Below are positions 47,368 to 58,964 of a stretch of 64,000 nucleotides of DNA, piece by piece. Made by a program: the position numbers and the translations under genes. Origin of the DNA: Siphonodentalium dalli (lineage: Eukaryota; Mollusca; Scaphopoda; Gadilida; Siphonodentaliidae); contig CP136067.1 in assembly GCA_032622095.1 (NCBI GenBank), positions 82,612,705 to 82,676,704 of the forward strand. The letters are read 5' to 3'. Each line of letters starts with the position of its first letter. Position 1 is the first letter of the stretch. A model generated the notes under the pieces. The model searched no databases, was not told where the DNA came from, and saw only the letters and a program-made list of their open reading frames with translations.

Positions 47368-48001
47368 ATGCTATTGAAAATATACAGTATGAAGCAGATC
47401 GCATCGTAACGGGTGCCACTAGGTCTGTCAGTAAGTCGACACTCCTAGCAGAAACTGGTTGGGAAACTTTAAAATCACGACGTGAAAAATACAAACTGAA
47501 GCTATTCTATAAGATGGTGTATGGCCAGGCACCAATATATCTAATAACTTTAGTACCTCCAACTCACAGTCAGATATCGGGACGTGTCACCAGACAAAGC
47601 AATTGTTTTATGGTTCCAGTTTTCGATAATGAATATCACAGAAGATCCTTCCTTCCCCCGACAACCACTTTGTGGAATAACCTTGACACAAACAGGATTG
47701 CCATGGATTCAATAGTGACATTCTCAAAGTCATTGAATTCTAACATGAACAATATCCCTAAATGGTTTTATTATGCCTACACACGCGATGCGCAGTGTGG
47801 AGCGGGGCCCGGTCGGCCCAGTCATCCCTCCGCGGCACAAAGATCTTCATTACTAACCACAGTGTCTGGCCTTTGCAACATTACAACTGAGGTGCTACTC
47901 CGTGGTTCCGCTGAACTCTTGCATGACGATAATATAACCATTTTCAGAGAAGTACAAAAGTATATCCTAAGAACCAAACGATTCAAATTCAATCAGTAAT
48001 G
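47368..48001 (+). pseudogene. LINE ORF2 C-terminal fragment with GC-rich filler
   Basis: One frame encodes the post-RT region (EADRIVTGATRSVSK, ETLKSRREKYKLKLFYKM, FLPPTTTLWNNL) and the ORF end (FREVQKYILRTKRF, stop at 47998). Between them, where a zinc knuckle is expected, lie 44 bases (47795-47838) identical to 49455-49498, so the knuckle was deleted and replaced. The RT core is missing. This LINE differs from L-A in sequence but has the same layout. Confidence 0.75.
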
Positions 48002-48533
48002 ACCCCGAGAACCCATTCGTTAAACCACACACACGCACAATAACCAAATAAAATCGGAAGATATGCAATAATGAGCTAGTTTATAACCTGACCAGATAAG
48101 AAAACATTCCGCGTTCAAATTCATTGTAAACCGTGGTGTGTCGTCGGCTCAGATGCTAAAAGTCAGCTCCTCAAAATAATTCTGTCTACATCAGATTTTC
48201 CACATATCTTTAAATTCTCCTCTATCTGAAACATTACTATTCTGCCCTTTTCTCCCACTGACCTGATATTAATTTGTCTAACACCAACTATTATCAATAC
48301 CAACTATTAGTCTCACTTAAACCGTTTATTCCATAAAACTCAATTTCGACACACCTATCGAACGAGCCCACTGCGTGAGTTGATGCGAGACAAAAACTAA
48401 ATAAACGCCAACTGTGAGCAACAAATTGTCTGAAATACATCGCACTTAATTCAAGCTTACTCACGACGTGGGCTCGGTCACATCGTAATCGGAGACGACA
48501 CATATAAGCTATCAGCTTGCTGTCGAATCCCCT
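48002..48533. other. No gene seen
   Basis: No recognisable coding or repeat structure in this stretch. Confidence 0.5.
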
Positions 48534-49310
48534 CAATTCAATTCAATTTTATTTATTCTGGTCATCATATAATGATATTACAGATGTTTTGAATTACATA
48601 ATCAGATACATAATATATATATATATGCATGCACATACGTTACAATATATAGAGCACATATATACGAAAATATGGTAATGTTTATGCTTGTTGCTTTTAG
48701 ATGGTAATAATAATAATAATAATAGATTTGATCAATGTGGTCCAGTTAGTGGGGTTTGTGTTATGGATGCTACTTAGCCTCAAGAGGACTTAAACAAGTC
48801 TAAGACCTTTCCGACAAAAATCGACAGGTTCCTTGCGGTTTTTCCATTTCGGGAGTTAAATAATTGCAGTAACTTATGTGAGTTTGGTCTTCGAAAATAA
48901 TAAGGGCGAATATATCTCAGTCTCAACTCGTGAATTTGTGAGCACTTAAGTATAATGTGGTATTCATCGCCCAGTTCTAAATTACAGAGGGTACATTGCC
49001 GTTCCGAGTAGTCAACATTGTACCATGAGCCCTGTTCAACGGGTAGTTTGTGATTTCTTGTTCGGAACATCATAAGGCTGTGTACAAATATGTTGTTGTC
49101 CAGAGATAGGTAATGTTCTCTTTGGAAATTTGTCTTAATAATTCTATAAAATGCAAACTTGCTTGATTTCGAGATAGATTCCCACCACTCCTGTATAAAT
49201 ACGTCGAGTAATTTGCGATCAATGGACGAAGTAAATCGATTAGGGCTTATCACACTCTGATTGGTCCAGACATTACTCATGCCCAAAGAATTAATTGTGT
49301 CCATACCATA
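48534..49310 (-). pseudogene. LINE ORF2 C-terminal fragment
   Basis: The minus-strand frame 49304-48780 resembles the end of the L-B LINE, with zinc knuckle CTLCN...YHIILKC and MFRTRNHKLPVE before it, where the 37.7 kb copy reads KFRTSNHKLPI. The 3' UTR includes an AAT microsatellite (48706-48724) and TA repeats, and ends AATAAATAAAATTGAATTG at 48534. It is 5'-truncated before the RT. The frame itself is intact. Confidence 0.75.
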
Positions 49311-49399
49311 ACTTGTTATTATGTTGTAATTACTTTATGAATTATATGGATTAAATACTGTTTACACTAACACCCTCATTCCCACCACCCTGCCAGACC

Positions 49400-49510
49400 A
49401 CTTCACCGGGCGCCATGGTGGAGCACACCCCGCTCCACGCAAGACAAATGCACCGTGTGGAGCGGGGCCCGGTCGGCCCAGTCATCCCTCCGCGGCACCG
49501 CGGAGCTGGT
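49400..49510. repeat. GC-rich hairpin segment shared with 47.8 kb
   Basis: CCCCGCTCCAC (49428-49438) pairs with GTGGAGCGGGG (49457-49467), followed by CCGCGGCACCGCGG, another palindrome. The 44 bases at 49455-49498 are identical to 47795-47838. It stands out from the AT-rich surroundings. Confidence 0.75.
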
Positions 49511-49906
49511 GCACTTTTACTGACCATCTCTTATTTTCCATATATCTGGCGAAATATTCTGATTTTAATTAAAATTAAAATAAACTTTAGATGAGCCTAA
49601 ATAGTTCATTGATAATATAAAACATGGTATTAAAATTAGTTAATATCACTAGCATTGTCGCTGTTGGCATTGATTTCGATAACTCACGATAGATATAATG
49701 TATCGGCACAGAACTACACGCCTCTAAGCTACCTCTTCGCGCCCCTGTTTTCATTTCTGCTATTTTTGGCACATGATTACGTCGCTCTAGATTATAGCCG
49801 AGCAGATAATTAAACGTTTGATAGAAAGTTGCCAAAATTCAACTGTATTGCTTATTTAGAAGTTTCGTCTTGTAATTAATGTAAAGGTTTAATACAAAAC
49901 GGACAC
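49511..49906. other. No gene seen
   Basis: AT-rich; one minus-strand frame (49587-49835) is open but unrecognised. Confidence 0.5.
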
Positions 49907-49970
49907 TCGTAATGAGCTGAGTAATGAGCACGAGTAATGAGCTGAGCAATGAGCACGAGTAATGAGCTGA
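49907..49970. repeat. GAGTAATGAGCTGAGCAATG tandem repeat
   Basis: About two and a half units of roughly 25 bp alternate GTAATGAGCTGA and AATGAGCACGA. Confidence 0.85.
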
Positions 49971-50124
49971 TATCCAACAATATGTTATGCTGTGATATTA
50001 ATAAAAACTATACAAGTGTGCCTTATCAATTGTCCTTCCCAATGAGTGATATCACATGCGTGCATATCTACAGCCAACCCGCACGCAAATCATACTACCC
50101 ATGAATATACCCATTGTAATGGCA

Positions 50125-50360
50125 AAGGTAACCGGACATTTCCACATTTACCCACTTTCAAAAGCGGACATTTCCCCACCCGGACATTTACCCACCGGAC
50201 ATTTCCCCACCCTGCTAATAAAATGTAATGTTTTGACAAACATGAAAGGGTGTTTTGACAAACATGAAAGAGTGTTTTGAAGATAGTTTGGGACATCAAC
50301 ACCATTTCAAGGGCGGGTGGGGAAATGTCCAGTGGGGAAATGTCCGGGATTCCGTTATTA
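50125..50360. mobile_element. Foldback element with iterated CGGACATTTCCCCACC
   Basis: The left side has four CGGACATTT(C/A)CCCACC repeats, the first two less regular (50130-50212). The right side has their inverse, GGTGGGGAAATGTCC and GTGGGGAAATGTCC (50318-50348). Between them TGTTTTGACAAACATGAAAG occurs twice in tandem (50231-50273). Confidence 0.8.
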
Positions 50361-50414
50361 ATTAAATCCCTGGTCAAGTCTGATAACTTAATATACATAA
50401 TGACACTGGGTCTC

Positions 50415-50900
50415 ATGCGTGTTTGTAAATATGTGCTTTCTCTGATAACTGTTCATAATTACAAATGCTAGTTATTATTTAAAAATATACATACAATTAT
50501 ACGCGACGCCACGATTATAGGCTATGTCGCACGCAAAGTGTGGTCGGCGACACGGTAAGCGTTAATCTGAAAACATGTTCACATATTTTATCTGTATTTG
50601 TCACTCGTAGGATGGATTACGACACATCTAACTCTTTCTTATCTATAAGATCTACAATCCAACATGGTAACACTATCTGAACCTTAACTGATATAGTTGA
50701 AACAAATGTCGCACACCAAGGGCCGTTTGGCGATATCTTGTGATGCTTGTAACTATGTGCTTTACCTGCCCTATACTATTCATGACCACATATGCTAGTT
50801 ATTTATTATTTAACAAAAATAAAATACAATTCGATGCGACGCCACGATTATTCTGTGACCAAAATTATATATCACACGCAAAGGGTCAAGAGCAGTTCGC
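50415..50900. repeat. Two diverged copies of a 140 bp block
   Basis: TATGTGCTTT...ATGCTAGTTATT...ACAATT...GCGACGCCACGATTAT...CACGCAAAG occurs at 50429-50540 and 50754-50885, about 330 bp apart. Confidence 0.75.
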
Positions 50901-52333
50901 GGACTGATCTTGTGTGTCGAAGCCATTTACAGAGTTTGAATCTGCAGATTTAAGCGATTTACGTTATGGTTAGAAGGAACTAAATAAGTAGAATTACGTC
51001 CCTTTCGTTTTTACACCCAATCTCGAATACGAGTTTAACAAATTCTGGCACGCGATTGGCGTATAATATTTAAATTATATTTACAAATTAAATAAATATA
51101 ATACCTATATGGCATGTATTCATGCGGGTTTTTCCTAGTCTGAAATGCGTTCGTGTCCAAACATTGACGGGAGAATAAGGCTGGGTATTTGCTTTCGTCA
51201 GCAGTTCAAATTTTGTGCAAAAAGTGGGGTACTAAGTGTGAAAAACTTGTGTTGAAAAGTTGAAAAAAGCGTGGCTCGGATAGTACTCATACATGGCAAA
51301 AGATGCGCGAAGGGTTGGGTTTCACGACATTTACGATTTCGTGCAAATCGTATGTAGCAAATTTAGTGGGCGGGGCCAAACTTTAACACTGAGGCCTATG
51401 GAAAACATTTAGTTCCTTCAAACCTTATAATCTGGCGTCGGTATCTGACAAGGCAGCAGCCGCTCTTCCGCCAACAGAAGGTGCGCCCGCCTTTCGTGCA
51501 GCACGTTAAACGTGCCCGGTACCAAACCGGAATATGATGCATGAGCCACACAATGGACCCCGCACTGTAACAGTGGTTGGAAGGAGGTAGATGCGTTATG
51601 TTTCTTAGAGATTCGGCTACTGCCGAGGTTCGGGACTTAGCACACTTGTTCTGTACGCACAAGGAATGCACACTCACGTCCAAATGCAAATGCTGTGCTA
51701 AAATTTATTGAGCCGCATATTGCGTCTGTGGATCAGACTTTCCGAACAGTATGCAGAACAAGGATCATGATCATTTCGAAAACAAGAGGACTTTTCTGGC
51801 CAAAGCAGCTCTAATAAATGACCAATTCAACTAAACTATCATATCTCATAAAATCCTAAAATTGGAACTTTCAGACTAATATATTTGACAATGGACATTA
51901 ATCTATCTCTTCCCGGCAACCATGGTTCGCGCTGCCACTTGCCAAATTTACCAATGACAAAAATTATTTTCATTTGACAAAAAACAAATTCATTTGGCAA
52001 AATGTTTGGCAACTGGGTTTTAATTATGACTATCTAGTCATACAACATCGTCGTCGCAAGTGGATTGATTAGTTGTTACCGTGTGCCGACTTACAGGTAA
52101 TACAAAGGGAAACGCGATCAAGAAATATATTAACTTAGCGTGGTCAGCAGTTATATAAACTTCTTTACTTTTCCCAAAACAGCAATTCCTTCTTTCTGTC
52201 ATAATCAAACATTTATCAAAAGCTAATTGACCGTTGTTAAAATACGTAAAATGTATATTAATGCCGCCATTAATTGTATACTACGTATTTATGATGTCAG
52301 TGTTTTATGACCAGTGAGTATAAGACAATAGGT
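50901..52333. other. No gene seen
   Basis: The minus-strand frame 51396-51689 is Cys-rich, but the cysteines have no regular spacing and nothing supports it. No repeats noted. Confidence 0.5.
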
Positions 52334-52734
52334 TAATCAGCCAAATGTGAATGGCGACAGATTGATTCGTGGCTCGTTGTTGTCAACAAGGATACTTGGC
52401 GAAATAATATGTATGCTTTGATGACAGATACGTTTAGTTTGATGACTGTGTAGCAATATTAAACGTAGTTTCCGGGTGTCGTTTAGTGTAAACATATTTT
52501 TATTTCCAAATCCAACATAACATAATATACAGATGATACAAATATGCAAAATAGAAGAGATAATGGATGGAAATAAGCCTTAGATATTTATTGCTACTTT
52601 GATATTTATTAACAATTCTAACTTGCTTTACTAACTCACTGTACCTGTGTCTGTTAGTTTTTACAGTATATAACAAAGATTTAAAAAATGATATGTTCCT
52701 TCAATTATCCCAATTATACCCTTAAGTAAATTTT
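52334..52734. repeat. Dispersed repeat R3, copy 1, with 85 bp insert
   Basis: It matches 54592-54890 (TTCGTGGCTCGTTGT, AATAATATGTATGCTTTGAT, TATTTATTGCTACTTTGATA). The insert 52487-52571 starts TGTAAACATATTTTTATT, close to the L-A LINE 3' end on the minus strand, so it may be an extremely short LINE insertion. Confidence 0.75.
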
Positions 52735-53289
52735 GTAAATCATTTTGTAATTTAGCAAACAATAATTTCAATTAGCAAAAATTTTGGAAAGAGAAAATTT
52801 TGGTCCAGAGCCAACCCTGACAGCAACTACAAACATTTCTATGAAACTCTATATGGGGATATGTGAGCATTACACCCCCCCACAAATACGCATTCAGAAC
52901 AATTTGGTGCTTCTCGCAGTTCACATAAAAGTGTATTAGATGAGAGTGTAAATAAAAATTGTGTAATATTTGCAAACAAGATTGTCATTTAAATTCCAAT
53001 TCGCGGATAATGTTGAGAGAAATAGCTATTGCCTGATCTTTCTGGCTCAAAATTATGTGTATATGTATACAAAAAAATAAGTTCATCAAAGTACATACCA
53101 CCATTGACCCAGATATCAAACTGATAGATAGAAGCCGGAATCCGCTTCGTTGACATAGCTGAATGCCAATAAATACCAGGATATGTCGAGCAAATAATGT
53201 CAAAACCACTCATGCATTCTATTTCATCCGGTATGTCTTCCAGTGTTATCGATATTTTTGAATGTACTCACCAAAGGTAACTAAGAAGC
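52735..53289. other. No gene seen
   Basis: Two minus-strand frames at 52985-53213 overlap in different phases and neither is recognised. Confidence 0.5.
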
Positions 53290-54480
53290 ATGACAGCGCT
53301 CCTTCATGGCACTCGATATTGATGGCGATATGATGTGTCGTTCTCAGAATATCAAGCCGGTGACAAACTTGACCTCGCACGTTGAACGGACGGGGCAAAT
53401 TTCCAGGCAGAGTTCAGTCCCATTGCGACGCTGGTCTGACAGCTACCATCAATATTCAGCTAAACTTGTCAAAGTCAAGTTTGAGCTATTGTCATCGGTT
53501 GGTGTTCGTCGTCCGTCCGTCAACAATGTCTTTGAACACAACCTAAAGATAACGTCTCTCATCCGGTCGACATGGCACAAACTTCATATGGATCTTCCGG
53601 GTGGCCTCTAGATGGAAGCCATCGATTTATATTCACATTTGAATCCATCGGCACATCCTGAAGCCCACATTGGCATGTTTAGGATCAAATCTAGATGTGA
53701 GCTATCGAATTTGAACGATTTTCTATGAAAAAACACGGCTGTGGGAAACTTGTATTTACTATTTGCATGATTAAATCGTTTGACACAGATCACAGCTGAA
53801 TGTCACCAAACATCATTAGGAAGTTGTGGGTGACCACTAGATGGGTGCCATCAAATTTCGTTGAAAAACATGGGTGCCAGCATAGCCAGCGGCCATATTT
53901 GATATTACTCTGGGCATGACTTAATCATTTAGCACACCGCACAGGCCGCATCCCTCATCCGATCGTCATAAAATTCAATACGGATCGATATTTTCTGAAT
54001 TTCATTGAAAAATATGGCCTTTAGTTGCCTTGGATTTTAATCTTTGCATGGCTAAATCTTTTGGCACGCACGTAACATCCCTCATCCGATTGTCACTAAA
54101 CTGCACATTGTTCTTCGAGGTGACCACTAGATGGGGGGGGGGGGGGGCATACAACTTGTCCAAATTTCATTTAGAAACATCATTTTTCACATCAAGAACT
54201 ACCATCTTGGATTTTTTCACATTTACATAAATCGGCACACCCTGCAGCCGACATTTGTTGGGGAAATGTTTTGAAAATATACAAGCATGTTCAGGATCAC
54301 TTCTAGGTGGGAGTTATATAATTTTAACGATATTCGATCACAAACATGGCTTGGAGTTTACTCTTCCTATCTCTAAATACTTCGCATAAAGCCAACATTT
54401 TTCATCCAATTGACCACAAACTTCACATGGCTCTTCTGGTTGACCTCTGGTATTACTTAAGTAGTAAACTTTGCGCATTC
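53290..54480. repeat. Degenerate tandem array (CTCATCCGATCGTCAC type)
   Basis: Markers recur in one order: CTCATCCG(G/A)T, a CAC(A/T)AA phrase, TTCATATGGATCTTC or its variants, GACC(A/T)CTAGATGGG, GCCATC(G/A)AATTT, a GAAAAA(C/T)A phrase and GCATGA(C/T)T(A/T)AATC. I count at least five diverged units of roughly 150-250 bp. A poly-G run at 54134-54147 follows one CTAGATGGG. Confidence 0.7.
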
Positions 54481-54591
54481 TTTATCGCTCCATTGAATGC
54501 AGTGTAAGCAGTAGGGTAGGATAATATTTTATTTCATTATACAATATGTGAATACATTAAATATATAAGTGAATTGATATTCGTATAAGTA

Positions 54592-54890
54592 TAATCGGCC
54601 AAATGTGAATTAATTCGTGGCTCGTTGTCAGCAAGGATACTGGGCGAAATAATATGTATGCTTTGATGACAGATACTTTCAGTTTGATGACTGTAGCAAT
54701 ATTAAACGTAGTTTCTGGGTGTCGCTTAGAATAACCCTTCGATATTTATTGCTACTTTGATATTTATTAATAATACTAACTTGCTTTACTAGCTCACTAT
54801 ACCTGCGTTTGTTAGTTTTTACAGATATAACAAAGATAAAAACATGAGATTTTCCTTCAATTCTCCCAATTATACCCTCAATTAAATTTA
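54592..54890. repeat. Dispersed repeat R3, copy 2
   Basis: Uninterrupted 299 bp copy that shows the empty site of the 85 bp insert in copy 1. Confidence 0.8.
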
Positions 54891-54895
54891 GCAAT

Positions 54896-55215
54896 TGAAT
54901 ACCAATTCGGTATCTATTCGGCAGCAATTCGGTACCAGTTCGGCATTGATTCGGGGTATTCGGCAACAATTCGGTGTAAGTCGGTAGTAATCTGGGCAAT
55001 TTGGCAGCCACTCGCACGAAAGTTCGGGATAATTCTTGATCATTCGGGAAGATATTCGGAAGCATTCTGGAATATTCGGCAACGTTCGGGACGATTAAAT
55101 TTTGTCATAATTCGGCATCAGTTCGGCGGCTTTTTGGAATAAAACTCGTCCAGAATTCTCTCGAATGCTGCCGATTTGGTCTGGTCCCGAATTTGTGCCG
55201 AATATACTAATTCGG
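54896..55215. repeat. ATTCGG short-period minisatellite
   Basis: ATTCGG, GTTCGG or ATTCGGGA recurs every 10-20 bases on the plus strand with variable filler (CAGCA, CAACA, TACCA). It makes a Cys/Pro/Asn/Arg repeat on the minus strand by translation, but no stable frame across the array. Confidence 0.75.
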
Positions 55216-56155
55216 GACAGAAAATCGGGAATATGGAACCGGGGCTTAAAGCACGTATCATTTTATGATTACAATGTTCACTTTCATTTTCTGCACATAT
55301 ATTGCATAATGTGTATAATATTTTATTGATGAAACAGATTGGTAGTATTGAAATCTACTATTTATTTGGCGGTAAAAACTTTACATTTAATGAGACCATT
55401 ATGTGATAAAAAATATGTGCATGGCGTTACATCGTTAATGATTTTTACACGATTCGCGTGATATCCATGTAGTAAATGAGTAGGTGCTATAATCTAATAT
55501 ATGTATAAGCTATATCTGAATAACTGATCACATTTTGGACGGTGTTATGGTAAATTTTGAATACAAAATTATACACAGCTTAATTGATGTTCAGCGAAAT
55601 CGACAGCATAACGCCGTCGTTACGTCGTTGGGGACGCTCGCTCAATACATATAAACGTCAGTACCCATTGATAACTTTCATTCAGTTGGGTGAAGGAGAA
55701 GATCACTCGATCTGTTCGACCATCAAGCGCGCTTCGCACCCAACCTCTATCCCCATTTGTCATTCAGTCCATGGTGGATTTCGGAAGATATTACAGATCT
55801 ATCATGGGGCAAGGTTTACTGATCAAGGATGTGTTCGGTCAAGAAAAGAGATGATTTGGCCGTGCATTAGTGTCAGCAGTTTGCGGACGGCGCTCAGCCT
55901 CATTTGAATCCGTAAATTATGTTTACATAATTTGGATGGAGGGATAAGATATGTTGATCAATACTGATAAATACAGATCTTCGTGCATGGTTTATATATA
56001 TTCTTAAATTGCCAAACAAACCATAGTAATTCCCCCCCCCCCCCCGTTATTTTCAATTTTTCGTAGGCTTGAGATAACGCTCTTCAAGATTACCATATCA
56101 GGCTTGGTCTAACACTGAACGCTCTTTATTTGTTCATGCCTGGTCCAATTGTAGA
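55216..56155. other. No gene seen
   Basis: The frame 55584-55907 is open for 107 codons but has no motif and no homologue in the window. A poly-C run of 13 lies at 56033-56045. Confidence 0.5.
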
Positions 56156-56850
56156 TACCTTACTCGTATTTAAATTCGCGCAGTAGTATTTTTCGCGCAA
56201 CCGTCGGTGCGTGAATTTAAAATTGAGCGAAAAATAGTACGACTCTTGAAATTAAACTAATTAACCACTGGAAAAACAAGATCGGGGGTTGTGTTGATGA
56301 GTTACACACATTACGAAAGAATGGACACTGAATAGACAATTACGCCTTCTTAACGTGTGGGCGGCCATTATTTACATTCGATCAATTAATATACTCAATG
56401 CCAAAACGACGTACACATTCGACGATATCATAACCCGCAGCCAGTATTGATTTTTCTGAAGTAAGTTGCGTTCTCTGTTGTGGTTTTCTGTTTTCGAGTT
56501 CAATTTATTGATGTCCATGCAGTCCATGTTATATCAATATCATAAGACTTATTTGGAGCATATATAAACATCCATCATAGCAACAAAATGATGATGCAGT
56601 TATGGTCTACAGCCAAGTTCTACCAGCGTCGGTATGGCGAGCGGAGAACTGATTCTGGTAGAGATTTGTCTACGCTGTTATCGTGTTTAGTATACACATG
56701 TATCTTCAGAAACAACTGAGAACTGAAACTTTCAACAGATCCACGACTTTTACGATGATAATTCTGTCAGTTTTGATTTCGCGCAGACGGGTGCGCGAAT
56801 TTAAACTGAGCGAAAAATAGTACTGCGCGAATTTAAATACGATTAAGGTA
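56156..56850. mobile_element. TIR element, TA target, 0.7 kb
   Basis: The left end is TACCTTACTCGTATTTAAAT. The right end reverse-complemented is TACCTTAATCGTATTTAAAT, and the match continues through TCGCGCAGTA(G/C)TATTTTTCGC. The element proper would start CCTTA with TA duplicated, as in Tc1/mariner MITEs. Each end also folds on itself through the TTTAAA and GCGAAAAATAGTA segments. No transposase frame. Confidence 0.75.
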
Positions 56851-57090
56851 GGTCAATTCTATGACGTTCTTTATGCGTGTGGCATATTATGTATTTAGTG
56901 TATTTTGCTCCCCTGTATGCGACCGGTGTTGAGCGCTATTTCAGGTATCAAACTACCATGCACTGACCTTCAAAATTACTCGTATACTCTTCATGGTTTA
57001 GATTAAAGGGACTCAAGGCCTTCGAAGTGGATTCATGAGAAATAACACAAAAGTCTGTAAAACAACTATCATCAGCAAGCACATGCAATT

Positions 57091-57289
57091 CCCTAAATAA
57101 TCGACTCCTTCACCACATCAGAATTATTGGTAATTATTTTTCAGGATTAGTCGGAAATATGGTTTGTTGCCATTCATCGGAAAGCTCTCAGTGAGCGCTT
57201 TCCGATGAATGGCAACAAGCCATATTTCCGACTAAATCCTAAAAAATTACCCATAATTAAGCTGTGGTTAAGGAGTCGATTATTTAGGG
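57091..57289. mobile_element. Palindromic MITE, arms about 95 bp
   Basis: CCCTAAATAATCGACTCCTT at the left is matched by AAGGAGTCGATTATTTAGGG at the right. The inner arms are near-perfect (ATTAGTCGGAAATATGG, TTGCCATTCATCGGAAAGC) around a centre at CTCTCAGTGAG. Confidence 0.85.
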
Positions 57290-57711
57290 CATTACTGTAC
57301 ATGAAAAATAGATCGACTTTACTATTTTTATTATTACTAACTCTCCAATAATTAGATTTCGCATCAAAACCCTTGTTATGTAAACATAACCCTACAATGT
57401 AATTACCGATAAAAGTCCAATTAGTCCAATAAGATACCCAATTTTAATCAATACTTTGCGGTAACATAGGTGTCGCGCCGAGGGAGTCATCGTCATTACA
57501 CAAAACATGTTGTATTTAGACAGTATTCTTTGATTATGTTTATTATACCAGAGTCTGTAAATAGACTTATTTGGTTGGTGGTTTAATTGCCTATAAGTTT
57601 ACATACTGGTTTCTGTTATTTTCAAGTTGATGACTTGATCTCTGTGAAACGCCCACAATTATCGGGCGAACCCGCACGGAAAATAGCAGAATGACCGGTT
57701 GTTTCACGGGC

Positions 57712-57900
57712 GGGTAATATATAGATAGAACCGCATGAGTGTCTGGATTTTGACGAAATTATCGCACGAGATTTGTTGGCGGAGCGATACCTCGAGTGCG
57801 GGACGCAGTCCCGCACGAGAGGAATCGCGTTCCGTCAACAAATCTCGTGCGATAATTTCGTCAAAATCCAGACGATCATGCGGTTCTATTTTTATTACAT
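57712..57900. mobile_element. Palindromic MITE, arms about 85 bp
   Basis: ATAGAACCGCATGA with GTCTGGATTTTGACGAAATT pairs with the mirror segment ending CATGCGGTTCTAT, around the centre GCGGGACGCAGTCCCGC. A diverged relative of one end (CGTGCGATCATGCGAAC) lies near 58047. Confidence 0.85.
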
Positions 57901-58964
57901 ATCTCCGTATCATAGTAAGTTGACTCATAATCGTACATCTCCCGTATAGAAAATGTGAATTTAATTGAGTTTTAACACTGAATGAAATAGTTCCGTCGAC
58001 AGATTTCACCAGTGCGATTCTGAGAATTAGCACACGCCTGGAAACTCGTGCGATCATGCGAACTTACGTTGATAGATATGTAATAAATCCCGTTCATATG
58101 TGACATGTTATCAGATTACCATCTGTTGTAATTTCTGCAACACATGCTAAAATTGATTCATAAAAAGATCATAAAATAGCATAAATCTAACAGACCTAGC
58201 TGAAGCCCAAACCTGGCTGTATGGTGAATCTCAAATACATGAACATATCTAACTTTATGTAACGGTACCATAGAAAAGGTCAAGGCATTGAAAAATATTT
58301 TGAAAATCATATTCAGACTAAAATATTCGAACGATTAGCGATGTGTGTTGACAGTTATGTTTACATAACAATGGTTTCAAACGCGAACTTTTGTGAACCA
58401 TAATGAATATAAGTCTCCATGTTCGTCTTAGTTGTGCTGTTTTACAGGCTTCTTTATAATTTCCACATTTACTCACTGCGAGTGCATTGAGTCCATTTTT
58501 TAAAACCTTATAATTTATCAGAGTTTTGTAGTGATTCGGCGAACGAGACACTTGAAGCTATAGACTATATCGCCCCAGAAAAGAAGCAAGGATATGTTTG
58601 CTTACCTTATGGTAAAATAAAGATTGTTGTATATCATTTATGTTGGGAAAGTAGACACCAAATGATACATTTATATGACGCCGATAAGCCTTTACAGAAT
58701 ATATAAAGTTTATTAATTAGTAGTTCGCGTATTTATCAACCTAATTTCATCGCAGAAACGTGACACCATTGAGAAAGTTCTTTCACAGAGTCGATATTAT
58801 ATGTTACAGTGTCTCATCGCCAAAACTAATTGCAAATTGTAAAAATTCAAAACTACATGCAAATTACAAGCAAGTACATGCTAATTGTGCGAATTGTCCA
58901 TAGCCTCAGACACAAACGCATTAATATGACACACCTGCCAGCTTGTTTATTTCAAACTTGTGAC
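57901..58964. other. No gene seen
   Basis: Short frames only. One old relative of the preceding MITE end is near 58047. Confidence 0.45.

Noticed and set aside
51396-51689. Cys-rich minus-strand frame as a secreted peptide or zinc protein
   Set aside because: Cysteine spacing is irregular, there is no signal peptide and no related copy.
55584-55907. 107-codon frame as an exon
   Set aside because: No recognisable domain, splice context or repeat-independent support.
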